From: Dietzia sp. JS16-p6b
Lineage (GTDB): Bacteria > Actinomycetota > Actinomycetes > Mycobacteriales > Mycobacteriaceae
Assembly (NCBI RefSeq): GCF_003052165.1
Contig: NZ_CP024869.1
Span: 2,948,001-3,012,000, forward strand
Direction of reading: 5' to 3'
Length of the DNA: 64,000 nt
Part shown: positions 34,956 to 43,099 of the stretch, in pieces
Layout of the letters: the number at the start of each line of letters is the position of its first letter
Numbering within the stretch: position 1 is the first letter of the stretch
Translations under genes and position numbers: made by a program
The notes under the pieces: generated by a model
Seen by the model: the letters and a program-made list of their open reading frames with translations, nothing else
The model's database searches: none
Told to the model about the DNA's origin: nothing

Positions 34956-35951
34956 GTGATCGGAGTCGCGACCAGACCACCCGCACGCCCCTTCGGAGCG
35001 AGGCGGATCGCCGCTGCGGTGGCGGTGGTCGCCGTGGCGGTGCTCCTCGTGGGTTCCGCCACCACCCCCGCCCGTGCGCAGTCGCCCACCGAGGGACCAC
35101 TGCCGGTGCCCTTCGACATCTCGGCCGGGTTCCAGGCGTCGTTGGCTCCCGAGATCCCGCCTCCGGGAGCCAACGACCCGAACTGTCGACCGACCCCGCA
35201 GCGCCCGCGTCCCGTCGTCCTGGTCCACCCCACCTTCACCACGCAGGCGCTCGCCTGGCAGGCCGGCGCCCCTCTGCTGAGAAACGCCGGGTACTGCGTC
35301 TACACCTTCACCTTCGGGAACGTCACGGGCTTCCCGGCGATGCCGATCCAGGGCCTCGGCGACATCCGGGCCTCCGGCCTGGTCCTTCAGCAGGTCGTGG
35401 ACCGGGCGCTCGCCGAGACGGGCGCGGACGCCGTCGACCTCGTCGGGCACTCCCAGGGCGGCGGCATCCTGGCCGACTACTACCTGACGTTCCTCGGCGG
35501 GAGCGAGAAGGTCCACACCAAGGTGGGGATCTCGCCCTCGACCGGGACCAGACTGAGCGAGATCGTCTATCTGCGTTCCCTGGTGCCGGTCCTCGGGCCC
35601 GCCGTGTACGGGAGCCTGGAGCACTCGACGCCGGCCCTCATCCAGCAGGTCGTCGACTCGCCACTCGCCACCGAGGTCTACCCACGCGGCCCCGAGAGCA
35701 TCCCCGGAGTCCGCATGTACAGCATCGTCTCGCAGTTCGACCAGATCGTGACCCCGTTCGTCCGCCAGTTCTACTCCGGTGACGTCACCAACATCGAACT
35801 CCAGGCCGGATGTGCCGAGGACCTGTCCGAGCACGTGGCCACCCTGTACAGCGAGAGGGTGTGGTTGCACGTGCTCAACGCACTGGCCCCCGCTGAGGCC
35901 AGCCCGGTGCCGTGCTTCCACGTCGCCCCCTACGCGCCCTGGGTGCGGTGA
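34956..35951 (+). CDS. Secreted triacylglycerol lipase-like esterase
   Basis: A 331-residue exported alpha/beta hydrolase. The signal peptide has a basic N-region (PPARPFGARR), a hydrophobic core and a cleavage site near ARAQ. The mature part has VVLVHPTFTTQALAW as oxyanion region, VDLVGHSQGGGILADYY as nucleophile elbow, the acid in SQFDQIVTP and the His near LSEHVATLY. Cysteines C71, C103, C283 and C317 (numbered approximately) could form two disulfides, as in actinobacterial lipases. The start GTG 34956 has GGGGG 7 nt upstream. A TAGGGT -10 lies about 70 bp upstream. Convergent with the reductase gene. Confidence 0.9.
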   Translation: MIGVATRPPARPFGARRIAAAVAVVAVAVLLVGSATTPARAQSPTEGPLPVPFDISAGFQASLAPEIPPPGANDPNCRPTPQRPRPVVLVHPTFTTQALAWQAGAPLLRNAGYCVYTFTFGNVTGFPAMPIQGLGDIRASGLVLQQVVDRALAETGADAVDLVGHSQGGGILADYYLTFLGGSEKVHTKVGISPSTGTRLSEIVYLRSLVPVLGPAVYGSLEHSTPALIQQVVDSPLATEVYPRGPESIPGVRMYSIVSQFDQIVTPFVRQFYSGDVTNIELQAGCAEDLSEHVATLYSERVWLHVLNALAPAEASPVPCFHVAPYAPWVR

Positions 35952-35973
35952 GCCGATCCCTGCAGCCACGCGG

Positions 35974-36561
35974 TCACCCGCGGCGCGCGCGCTCGTACTC
36001 CACGTAGCCCACCCCGCTGTCGAAGCCGATCCTCCGGCGCACGACCAGTGACAACACCGGAACGGGCCCCGAGATCAACGGCCGCCCCGCGCCGATCAGG
36101 ACCGGATTGATCTTCAGTCGGAACTCGTCGATCTCGTCCACGAGAGCCCCTGCCAGCTCCCCACCTCCGCACAGCCAGATGTCGAGAGGGGAATCCTCGC
36201 TCTTGAGCCTGCGGACCAGGGTCACAGGATCCTCGTCCGAGGCCGTGAGACCCTGTTCGGCAGGCAGGTCGTCCGGCCGGTGCGTCACCACGTACTGGCG
36301 CAGATGCGGATAGCCGCTGGCCAGACCCTCGTCAACCGCCACCTGATGGGTGGTGCGACCCATCACCACCGTGTCGAACACCCGAGAGGCGGTGTCGGCC
36401 AGCCCCAGCGCCCCGCGGACGTGGCCGGGGATCGTCTCCGGGTAGTGCTCGATGAGCCAGGCCATGTGGTCTCCCTCCAGGGGGAAGAAGTCGGTTCGCC
36501 CGTCGGGGTCGGCGATGAACCCGTCGGCGGTGACGGCGACGTAGTAGATGAGCGTGCGCAC
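35974..36561 (-). CDS. Dihydrofolate reductase-like (RibD C-terminal domain) protein
   Basis: A 195-residue RibD_C/DHFR-fold protein: LIYYVAVTADGFIADPDG at the N-terminus, FDTVVMGRTTHQVA for NADPH phosphate contact, and LDIWLCGGGELAGALVDEID followed by LKINPVLIGAGRPLI. Proteins of this stand-alone type are common in actinobacteria and rarely characterised; a role in riboflavin or folate metabolism is not implied. GTG 36561 is preceded by GGAGGG at 9 nt. The ABC-F gene lies 44 bp upstream on the same strand, so the two could form one transcript. Confidence 0.88.
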   Translation of the reverse strand: MRTLIYYVAVTADGFIADPDGRTDFFPLEGDHMAWLIEHYPETIPGHVRGALGLADTASRVFDTVVMGRTTHQVAVDEGLASGYPHLRQYVVTHRPDDLPAEQGLTASDEDPVTLVRRLKSEDSPLDIWLCGGGELAGALVDEIDEFRLKINPVLIGAGRPLISGPVPVLSLVVRRRIGFDSGVGYVEYERARRG

Positions 36562-36605
36562 GGGATGGATCCCTCCGTGGTGGGTGATCGGGTGAGGTGG
36601 GCGCG

Positions 36606-38192
36606 TCAGCCGAGTCGGATCACCTCGTCCACCCCCACCCGGTCGCAGAACCCGTCATCGTGGCTCACCAGCAGCAGCGCTCCGCGCCACTGCTGCAGGG
36701 CGTCGGCGAGCACCTCCACGCCGGGGAGGTCGAGGTTGTTGGTCGGCTCGTCGAGCACCAACAGTTGCGGCACCGGCCGCGCGAACAACCGGACCGCCAG
36801 AGCCGCCCGGAGGCGCTCGCCGCCGGAGAGCTCCCCGAGGCGGCGGAACCCGGCGTCCCCGGTGAAGAGCATCCGCGCCGCGTGGGCGTGGACCTGCTCG
36901 GCCTCGGCGTCGGGGCGCACGGCATGGATCGCGTCCACCACCCGGGTCCCGGGATTCTCGATGTGCAGATCCTGCGGCAGCAGAGCCCAGGGCACGTGAG
37001 CGGCGTCGTCGTCGTCCCCGCCTGTCGGCCCGGTGCCGAACAGGCGCCGCAGCAGGGTCGTCTTGCCGCTGCCGTTCGGACCGGCCAGGCGCACCCGCGC
37101 CGGCCCGACCAGGTGAATCCGGCCGGCCACGGGATCGACGGCGTCCACCACGATCCGGCCCGTCGGCAGCGCGGGGTCGGGCATCGGGATCCGCAGGAGG
37201 TCCTCGCGGCGGACGGCTGCGTCGGCGGCGAGCATCCGCTCGCGCGCCTGCTCGACTCCGTGGTCGTGTACCGCGCGGCGCCTGCCCGCGGACTCCTGGG
37301 CGGAGCTACGGCGCGCGTTCATCAGGATCTTGGGCATCCCGCCGGCGGCCTGCACCCGGCGTCCCTGCGCGAGTCGACGGCTCGCCTTCTCCATCCCCTC
37401 GATGCGGTCCCGCTTCTCGGTGCGCCACTCGTTGCGGGCACCCGACAACGCCTGCGCGGCCGCGGATTGTTCGGCCTCGATCACCTCCCGGTACAGCGAA
37501 TACGGCCCGCCGAACACCCTGCACCGCCCGGACCGCACCTCCACCGTGGCATCGACCCGCTCGAGCAGCTCCAGGTCGTGGCTCACCACCACGGCGATCC
37601 GCCGTCCCGTCGAGACGAACCTCTCGAGCGCCGTGAACACCCTCGCCCGGGCGCGGTGGTCGAGGTTGTTGGTCGGCTCGTCCACCAGCAACACCGTCGG
37701 CTGCGCGAGGAGCCTGCCCGCGAGTGCCGCGAGCGCGCGCTCCCCGCCGGACAGCTCGACCACGGGTCTACCCAGATCGGTGGGCAGGCCGAGGTCGTCG
37801 AGCAGCGCACGGGTCCGCTCGGCCACCGACCAGTCCTCCCCGACGCGGGCGAAGTCGTCGTCGCTCCCCTCCCCGGCCTCGATCCGCGCCAGGGCGGCCA
37901 GCCGAGCGGCCACCCCCAGTTCGTCGGCGAGAGTGCGCCGTGAGGGGGCGTCGACGAGCAGCTGCGGCAGGTACGCGACGGTGGGTGGACGAGCGGCCTC
38001 GCCGTCGACGGAGATCGACCCCGCGGACGGCGAGAGTTCATCCGCGATCAGGCGCAGCAGGGTGGATTTGCCCGCGCCGTTGCGGCCGACCACGGCGGTG
38101 AGACCGGGACGCAGGGCGAGGTCGAGCCCGGAGAAGAGTGGGGTGCCGTCGGGAAACGCGTACGCGACGTCCGACAGGACGAGGCAAGACAT
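36606..38192 (-). CDS. ABC-F ribosome-associated ATPase
   Basis: A 528-residue soluble protein with two fused ABC ATPase domains and no membrane segment. Domain 1: VVGRNGAGKSTLLRL, VVELSGGERALAAL, LLVDEPTNNLDH. Domain 2: LAGPNGSGKTTLLRRL, LGELSGGERLRAAL, LVLDEPTNNLDLPG. The interdomain linker (about 245-330) is basic and helical (EWRTEKRDRIEGMEKASRRLAQGRRVQ). Members either confer resistance to ribosome-targeting antibiotics or assist translation; the short linker does not decide which. GGAG lies 5 nt before ATG 38192. A tiny GTG frame (VEVGRRTT) lies in the leader but attenuation is speculative. Confidence 0.93.
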   Translation of the reverse strand: MSCLVLSDVAYAFPDGTPLFSGLDLALRPGLTAVVGRNGAGKSTLLRLIADELSPSAGSISVDGEAARPPTVAYLPQLLVDAPSRRTLADELGVAARLAALARIEAGEGSDDDFARVGEDWSVAERTRALLDDLGLPTDLGRPVVELSGGERALAALAGRLLAQPTVLLVDEPTNNLDHRARARVFTALERFVSTGRRIAVVVSHDLELLERVDATVEVRSGRCRVFGGPYSLYREVIEAEQSAAAQALSGARNEWRTEKRDRIEGMEKASRRLAQGRRVQAAGGMPKILMNARRSSAQESAGRRRAVHDHGVEQARERMLAADAAVRREDLLRIPMPDPALPTGRIVVDAVDPVAGRIHLVGPARVRLAGPNGSGKTTLLRRLFGTGPTGGDDDDAAHVPWALLPQDLHIENPGTRVVDAIHAVRPDAEAEQVHAHAARMLFTGDAGFRRLGELSGGERLRAALAVRLFARPVPQLLVLDEPTNNLDLPGVEVLADALQQWRGALLLVSHDDGFCDRVGVDEVIRLG

Positions 38193-38346
38193 GTGTGCTC
38201 CAGGGAGGTGGCGGATGGGCCGGGTCTCACCTGGGGTCGAGCACTGTCCTGGGGTCTCCTCGTGTCTACTGCTCAGCCGGCGCCCCCCGCAGCCGGGATC
38301 TCTCCGCGGTCACGTCGTGCGCCTGCCGACTTCCACTGTGCAGATT

Positions 38347-38392
38347 ACGCCCGGGGGCCACAGGGGGCAAGGGTCCCCTCGCCCCCGGGCGT
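38347..38392. terminator. Strong hairpin in the yidC-ABC-F gap
   Basis: 12-bp perfect stem ACGCCCGGGGGC/GCCCCCGGGCGT (38347-38358 with 38381-38392) with an inner AGGGG/CCCCT stem. It probably ends the yidC transcript; it lies about 155 bp upstream of the ABC-F gene, so an attenuator is a second possibility. Confidence 0.65.
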
Positions 38393-38454
38393 CATCTGGT
38401 CGTGGCTACTGCGGATCAACCGCCGAATCGCCGCAATAGACACGACCAAAACCC

Positions 38455-38565
38455 GCGGGGCGGGGCGGAGCGCGGGGCGGGGCGGAGCGCGGGGCGGGGC
38501 GTGGGCGGGGCTCGACGCAGCGCGGGCCAGACCGCGGGGCGGGCCAGACCGCGGGGCGGGGCTAC
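38455..38565. repeat. G-rich tandem repeat after yidC
   Basis: Repeats of GCGGGGCGGGGCGGAGC-type units (three copies, 38455-38510) followed by two copies of GGGCCAGACCGCGGGGC. Many GGGG runs 1-4 nt apart on the plus strand could fold as G-quadruplexes; the yidC mRNA carries the C-rich strand. No gene here. Confidence 0.8.
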
Positions 38566-38566
38566 G

Positions 38567-39667
38567 TCACATGAACGCGCTGGGCGGGAGCCCCTCGCGG
38601 CTGGTCATCGGCAGCTCCTTCTCCAGTTTCTCCATGAAGAAGTGCGACTGCACCGCGGTCCAGATGTTGTTGGTGAGCCAGTAGATGCCGATCGCGATGG
38701 GGAAGTTGAAGAAGTACGCGCCCACGATGGGGAAGAAGGGGAACAGGTACATCATGATCTTCATCGACTGGTTCATCGACTCGGTCATGGACTCGGCGAT
38801 CGACTGGAAGTCCTGGGGCTTGCCCGCCGCGCCCTTAGAACCCGCCGCGCCCGTGGAACCCGCCGCGCCGGCCGTGGCGGGAGTCCCCGGGGTGCCTGCC
38901 GCGTCGTCGGACCTGGCGGGGTCCGCGGGCTTCTCCCCGTCGACCTCGAGGACCTCCCCGTCGACGACCGGCCCGCCCGCCTTCTCCTCGGCCTCCACCC
39001 GGGCGATCGCCTCCTGCTCGGCCGCCTTGGCCGCCTTCTGCCGCCGGAAGGAGTTCCACATGTTGACGAAGGTGGCGATGCCCGCGAGCACGAACAGCGG
39101 CACGGCCAGGACGAGGATGTCCTCGCGCACCAACCCGGGGTGCAGGGAGTCCATGACGTCCTGCGGCATCCGGATGTAGGAGGCGAGCGGCACCCCGAAG
39201 ATCTCGGCGTTGAGGAAGGAGGCGACCTGGTCGGGGCCGAACGCCCCGTTGGTCATGGTGGAGGCCTCCTCGATCGAGACGCCGCGCGGGGAGAAGTTGA
39301 GCAGCACGTAGTACAGGCCGAGGAACACGGGGATCTGCACGAGCAGCGGCAGGCACCCGGCCAGGGGGTTGACGCCGGCGTCCGCGTACAGCGCCTGCAT
39401 CTCCTTGGCCTGCTCCTGGCGGTCCTCGGGACTCTTGCGATCCTTGTACTTGCTCTGCAGCTCCTTCATCTTGGGAGCGATCTGCGCCATCTTGCGCATG
39501 GAGTACTGCTGGCGGTACATCGACCGCATGAGCAGCAGCCGCACGGTCACCACGAGCAGCAGCACCGAGCCCACCCAGGCGATCCCGGAACCAGGGTCGA
39601 ACACGAAGCTGAGCACCCAGTGCCAGAACTTCATGACGAGCGACACCGGATAGGCGAAGAGGTCCAC
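38567..39667 (-). CDS. yidC: YidC/Oxa1/Alb3 membrane protein insertase
   Basis: Inserts and folds inner-membrane proteins. A 366-residue polytopic protein: TM1 near residues 28-47 with the conserved Arg in VTVRLLLMRSMYRQQYSMRKM, the hydrophilic hairpin KMKELQSKYKDRKSPEDRQEQAKEM, the membrane motif NPLAGCLPLLVQIPVFLGLYYVL, and later segments VLAVPLFVLAGIATFV, YLFPFFPIVGAYFFNFPIAIGIYWLTNN. A low-complexity Ala/Gly/Thr/Lys insert (about 240-290) lies between TM4 and the last two helices. It is not beside rpmH/rnpA here, so it is likely a second actinobacterial paralogue. Confidence 0.93.
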   Translation of the reverse strand: MDLFAYPVSLVMKFWHWVLSFVFDPGSGIAWVGSVLLLVVTVRLLLMRSMYRQQYSMRKMAQIAPKMKELQSKYKDRKSPEDRQEQAKEMQALYADAGVNPLAGCLPLLVQIPVFLGLYYVLLNFSPRGVSIEEASTMTNGAFGPDQVASFLNAEIFGVPLASYIRMPQDVMDSLHPGLVREDILVLAVPLFVLAGIATFVNMWNSFRRQKAAKAAEQEAIARVEAEEKAGGPVVDGEVLEVDGEKPADPARSDDAAGTPGTPATAGAAGSTGAAGSKGAAGKPQDFQSIAESMTESMNQSMKIMMYLFPFFPIVGAYFFNFPIAIGIYWLTNNIWTAVQSHFFMEKLEKELPMTSREGLPPSAFM

Positions 39668-39881
39668 GGGCGAATCTCCAGATGGGACTGTGGCGCCGGA
39701 GCGGGCGCGCGGGATGGGGCGGGGCGGGCCGGGTCAACACTAGGAGGCCATACCCCAGCGTGCCAGGGTCAACCGGATCGGTGGGGGCCGGGGTGCCACG
39801 CGGCAGTGGTCACGGACAGGGTCTGGTAGCGGCGCCACGGCGAGCGGCGCAGTGGCGAGAGGCGCAGTGGCGAGAGGCGGC
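39668..39881. other. Intergenic region yidC-murB
   Basis: No gene. It contains a two-copy 15-16 bp tandem repeat (GGCGCAGTGGCGAGA, about 39845-39878) directly after the murB stop side and a minus-strand TAGTGT hexamer (39736-39741) that could serve as -10 for yidC. Confidence 0.5.
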
Positions 39882-41042
39882 TCAGATGCTGCAGCCCACC
39901 CACACCGGCTCGGGGTGCAGCTCCACGCCGAACGCCTCGATGACGCCGTCGCGGACCTCGCGCGCCAGCGCGATCACGTCCTCGGCGGTGGCCGAGCCCC
40001 TGTTGGTCAGCGCGAGCGTGTGCTTGGTGGACAGTCGGGCGGGGGACGACGACGAGGGATGCCCCTTGCCGAACCCGGCCCGCTCGATCAGCCAGCCCGC
40101 GGAGAGTTTGACCCCTCCCGCCGCCGCGAACGCGGGCATTTGCGCCGCCAGCTCGGCTCCGAGCCGGTCGGAGACCCGGGACCGCACCCCCGGGAGCCTG
40201 TCCTCGGGGACCACCGGGTTGGTGAAGAAGGACCCGGCGCTCCAGGTGTCGGCGTCGTCGTCGTCGAGCACCATGCCCTTGCCCCGGCGCAGCTCGAGCA
40301 CGGTGCGCCGCACCAGCGCGGGGTCGGTCCGCTCCCCCGCCCCGACGCCCAGCCGGCCGGCGAGTTCGGCATACCGGATCGGCTCGCTGCGACCGTCGGG
40401 GTCGAGCCGGAACTCGACCTCGAGTACCACCGCAGCCGACGAGTTCTTGAGCACGGAGGTGCGGTAGGCCAACCCCAGCGCGTCGGGCCCGACCCACTCG
40501 TCGGTACCGGTGGCGCGGTCGTACCAGCGCACGCGGTGCAGCACCTGCGCGACGTCGACGCCATAGGCCCCGACGTTCTGGACCGGGGTGGCGCCCACCG
40601 AGCCCGGGATCCCGGACAGGCACTCGAGGCCGCCGTACCCGCGGTCGACGGTGTCCGCCACCAGCTCGTCCCAGGACAGCCCGGCTCCGGCGCGGACGAT
40701 CATCCCCCCGGGGCCGTCCGTCCCCGCGTCCCGGTAGCGGACCTCGCTGTTGCGGACGGCCACCACCACCAGCTCGAGGTCCCCGTCGGCGATCACCAGG
40801 TTCGACCCGCCGCCCAGGACGAGCACCGGCACACCGGCGGCGTCGAGGGCGCCGACCGCGGCCGTGACGGCCTCCGCGGACTCGCACTCCAGCAGCGCGC
40901 GGGGACGACCGCCGATCCGCAGGGTGGTGAGATCGGCCAGGCTGGAGTCGGGGACCACCCGGAGACCGGCCACGGTGGACAGCCCGCGGATCACCTCGTC
41001 GGCGAGGTCAGCCGGGCGTCGATCGGAGGAAGGCGGGAGCAC
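39882..41042 (-). CDS. murB: UDP-N-acetylenolpyruvoylglucosamine reductase
   Basis: FAD- and NADPH-dependent step of peptidoglycan precursor synthesis. 386 residues, type I MurB: FAD-binding LTTLRIGGRPRAL and VLVLGGGSNLVIAD, ECLSGIPGSVGATPVQNVGAYG with the conserved Tyr/Gly loop, the catalytic Ser in AGSFFTNPVV and the Glu in LHPEPVWVG. The start is GTG 41042: TATCCT (minus strand, 41050-41055) ends 7 nt upstream, giving a leaderless mRNA. Longer open frames upstream are antisense to the DUF2505 gene and are not real. Divergent with that gene. Confidence 0.95.
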   Translation of the reverse strand: MLPPSSDRRPADLADEVIRGLSTVAGLRVVPDSSLADLTTLRIGGRPRALLECESAEAVTAAVGALDAAGVPVLVLGGGSNLVIADGDLELVVVAVRNSEVRYRDAGTDGPGGMIVRAGAGLSWDELVADTVDRGYGGLECLSGIPGSVGATPVQNVGAYGVDVAQVLHRVRWYDRATGTDEWVGPDALGLAYRTSVLKNSSAAVVLEVEFRLDPDGRSEPIRYAELAGRLGVGAGERTDPALVRRTVLELRRGKGMVLDDDDADTWSAGSFFTNPVVPEDRLPGVRSRVSDRLGAELAAQMPAFAAAGGVKLSAGWLIERAGFGKGHPSSSSPARLSTKHTLALTNRGSATAEDVIALAREVRDGVIEAFGVELHPEPVWVGCSI

Positions 41043-41081
41043 GCGTCCGAGGATAACCGCCCCCTTGTAGGGTTTGACCCC
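41043..41081. promoter_or_regulatory. Divergent leaderless promoters murB / DUF2505 gene
   Basis: In a 39-bp gap, TATCCT on the minus strand (41050-41055) serves murB and TAGGGT on the plus strand (41068-41073) serves the DUF2505 gene; they end 7 and 8 nt before the start codons. Confidence 0.65.
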
Positions 41082-41582
41082 ATGGCGACCCGCTTCTCCC
41101 ACTCCGCCCGCATCGACGCGCACCTCGAGACCGTGTTCGCCTCGTACGGCGACGAGGCCTTCTGGCACGACCGCCTGGCCGCCATCGGTACCCCCGAGGA
41201 CTCCCTCGACGAGTTCGTCACCACCGGGGACTCCACCACCGTGACGGTGACCCAGCACATCCCGGACGAGGACATCCCGGACGTGGCCCGCAAGGTCCTG
41301 CCCGGCCGCTTGATCATCGTGCGGACCAGCACCTACGCCGAGTTCGACGGGAACCGGTTCACCACCTCCGCCCGGGCGGAGGCCGCGGGTGGACTGGGGA
41401 TCATCGACGGTGGCTCGGAGTCGCTCTCCGAGGACGGCGTGGTGGTCGAGTCCGCATCGGGCCGGGTCAAGGTGTCCGTCCCGCTGCTGGGCGGCAAGCT
41501 CGAGAAGCTGGTCGTGTCCCACCTCACCCGGTTCTTCGACGCCGAGACCGAGCACCTCAACCGCTGGACCGCCGCGCTCTGA
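41082..41582 (+). CDS. DUF2505 family protein (Rv0481c-like)
   Basis: A 166-residue START/SRPBCC-like protein: MATRFSHSARIDAHLETVFASYGDEAFW followed by alternating strands and a C-terminal helix LVVSHLTRFFDAETEHLNRWTAAL. DUF2505 members are small actinobacterial proteins thought to bind lipophilic ligands, without a known reaction. The ATG at 41082 is supported by the leaderless promoter and by the conserved start opposite murB, as for mycobacterial Rv0481c. Longer open frames on this strand across murB are shadows. Confidence 0.88.
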   Translation: MATRFSHSARIDAHLETVFASYGDEAFWHDRLAAIGTPEDSLDEFVTTGDSTTVTVTQHIPDEDIPDVARKVLPGRLIIVRTSTYAEFDGNRFTTSARAEAAGGLGIIDGGSESLSEDGVVVESASGRVKVSVPLLGGKLEKLVVSHLTRFFDAETEHLNRWTAAL

Positions 41583-41665
41583 CCCCCCGCACCGAACCCG
41601 GGGTTCTGAGCACGCGCTGAACCGGGGTTCTGCGATCCGGGCCGGTATCGACGACAATTGGCGGA

Positions 41666-42502
41666 ATGCACCCGCGGCACGACACCCAGAGACTCCCCGC
41701 TCATGATCGACCCGGCGTCCAGAACGCCGAGACCCAGCAGTTCGCCGCTGGGCCGGGCGCCGATCGGCCCGGTCGCGGCGATACCGGCGGGAGACGTCGC
41801 GGCCCGATGATCGCCCTGATCGCCGTCGCCGCGGTGATCCTCCTGGTGGCGGGCGCGGTGGGGCTCGAGTTCGGCACCCGCAACGCGGTGGAGAACCGGA
41901 TCCAGGAGGAGGTCTCGACCGCCCTCGGCAGCCCGGCGCAGGTCGACCTGGGCGCCCGCCCGGTGCTCCTGTCCTACTTCGGGGGCGACCTCGGCACCGT
42001 CCGGATCACCACCGACGGCAGCCCGACGGCGGACGGGGGCGGACCCGCCCCCGCGATCGACATCACCGCCGAGGGAGTGCGGTCCGCCGACGACCTCACC
42101 TACGTGGACTCGCTGACCGGGACCGCGTTCGTCTCCGACCAGGCCATGTCGGCGGCCGCGCAGCAGGACTCCGCGGGTGACAGCATGCTCGGCGGCCTGA
42201 TCCAGGTGCAGGAGATCGTCTCGGATCCGGCCTCGGGCACGCTCCGCGTCTCCATCAGCGGACTCGCCGAGGCGGTCGTGACCCCCAGGTTGATCGGCGG
42301 CAATCTGGAGATGGATCCGTCCCAGGCGTCGATCCTCGGCTTCGCGCTTCCGCCCGAGCTGCTCGGTGGCACCGTCTCGATGATGGACTCCGCGCTCGCC
42401 GAGCTCCCGGAGGGCGTGCAGCTCACCGGGGTCCGGGTGGTCCCGGGGGGCATGGTGGTCGACCTCAGCGGGCGCGACGTCGTCCTGGAGTCGACCCGGT
42501 AG
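41666..42502 (+). CDS. DUF2993 membrane-anchored protein (Rv0479c-like)
   Basis: A 278-residue protein: a disordered N-terminus of 45 residues, one TM helix (MIALIAVAAVILLVAGAVGL), then an extracytoplasmic DUF2993 domain (LEFGTRNAVENRIQEEVSTALGSPAQVDLGARP ... LSGRDVVLE). Its fold resembles lipid-transfer SMP/BPI-type proteins in predictions of the family, but function is unknown. GACAAT at 41653-41658 ends 7 nt before ATG 41666. It is 20 bp upstream of the phosphoesterase gene, so the two are likely co-transcribed. Confidence 0.85.
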   Translation: MHPRHDTQRLPAHDRPGVQNAETQQFAAGPGADRPGRGDTGGRRRGPMIALIAVAAVILLVAGAVGLEFGTRNAVENRIQEEVSTALGSPAQVDLGARPVLLSYFGGDLGTVRITTDGSPTADGGGPAPAIDITAEGVRSADDLTYVDSLTGTAFVSDQAMSAAAQQDSAGDSMLGGLIQVQEIVSDPASGTLRVSISGLAEAVVTPRLIGGNLEMDPSQASILGFALPPELLGGTVSMMDSALAELPEGVQLTGVRVVPGGMVVDLSGRDVVLESTR

Positions 42503-42522
42503 CGGGCGGCACATCCGAGCCC

Positions 42523-43026
42523 GTGCGCCTGCTGATCATCGCCGACACCCACGTGCCGACGCGCGCCCGCGATCTCCCGCCCCGCCTGTGGGCGGAGGTC
42601 CACGACGCGGACGTGGTGGTGCACGCGGGTGACTGGATGGACGTGGCGCTCCTCGACGCCGTGGAGGAGAGGTCCGCGCGGTTGATCGCGTGTTGGGGCA
42701 ACAACGACGGCCCCGAACTGCGTGAGCGGCTCCCGGAGGTGGCCCGCGCGACGCTCGAGGGGGTGCGTCTGGCGGTCGTGCACGAGACCGGCCCCACGGC
42801 GGGGCGGGACAGGCGCATGAGCGGCTCCTATCCGGACACCGACGTCCTGGTGTTCGGCCACTCTCACATCCCGTGGGACACCGTGGCGCCGGGGGGACCG
42901 CGGCTGCTGAACCCGGGGTCCCCGACCGACCGTCGTCGGCAACCGTTCTGCACGTTCATGACCGCCACCCTCGCGGACGGCACGGTGGACGACGTCACGC
43001 TGCACCGACTCCCGCCGGCCCGGTAG
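42523..43026 (+). CDS. YfcE/MJ0936-type metallophosphoesterase
   Basis: A 167-residue calcineurin-like phosphoesterase with all metal ligands: IADTHVPTR (D-x-H), VVHAGDWMD (GDxxD), CWGNNDGPELR (GNND), VVHETG, and VLVFGHSHIPWD (GHxH) followed by LLNPGSPTDRR. It is short and single-domain, as for enzymes hydrolysing phosphodiesters such as cyclic nucleotides. Start GTG 42523, 20 bp after the DUF2993 gene. Physiological substrate unknown. Confidence 0.92.
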   Translation: MRLLIIADTHVPTRARDLPPRLWAEVHDADVVVHAGDWMDVALLDAVEERSARLIACWGNNDGPELRERLPEVARATLEGVRLAVVHETGPTAGRDRRMSGSYPDTDVLVFGHSHIPWDTVAPGGPRLLNPGSPTDRRRQPFCTFMTATLADGTVDDVTLHRLPPAR

Positions 43027-43099
43027 GCCCGGTGGGCCCGGTAGCCCCACCGACAGTCCCGCGAGGGCGGCGCTCGTCGGATTCTGTCACCCTGGGTGC

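Noticed and set aside
38193-38392. Ribosome-mediated attenuator before the ABC-F gene
   Set aside because: A short GTG frame (VEVGRRTT) and a strong hairpin are present, but the hairpin lies upstream of the short frame, the wrong order for attenuation. It is better explained as the yidC terminator.
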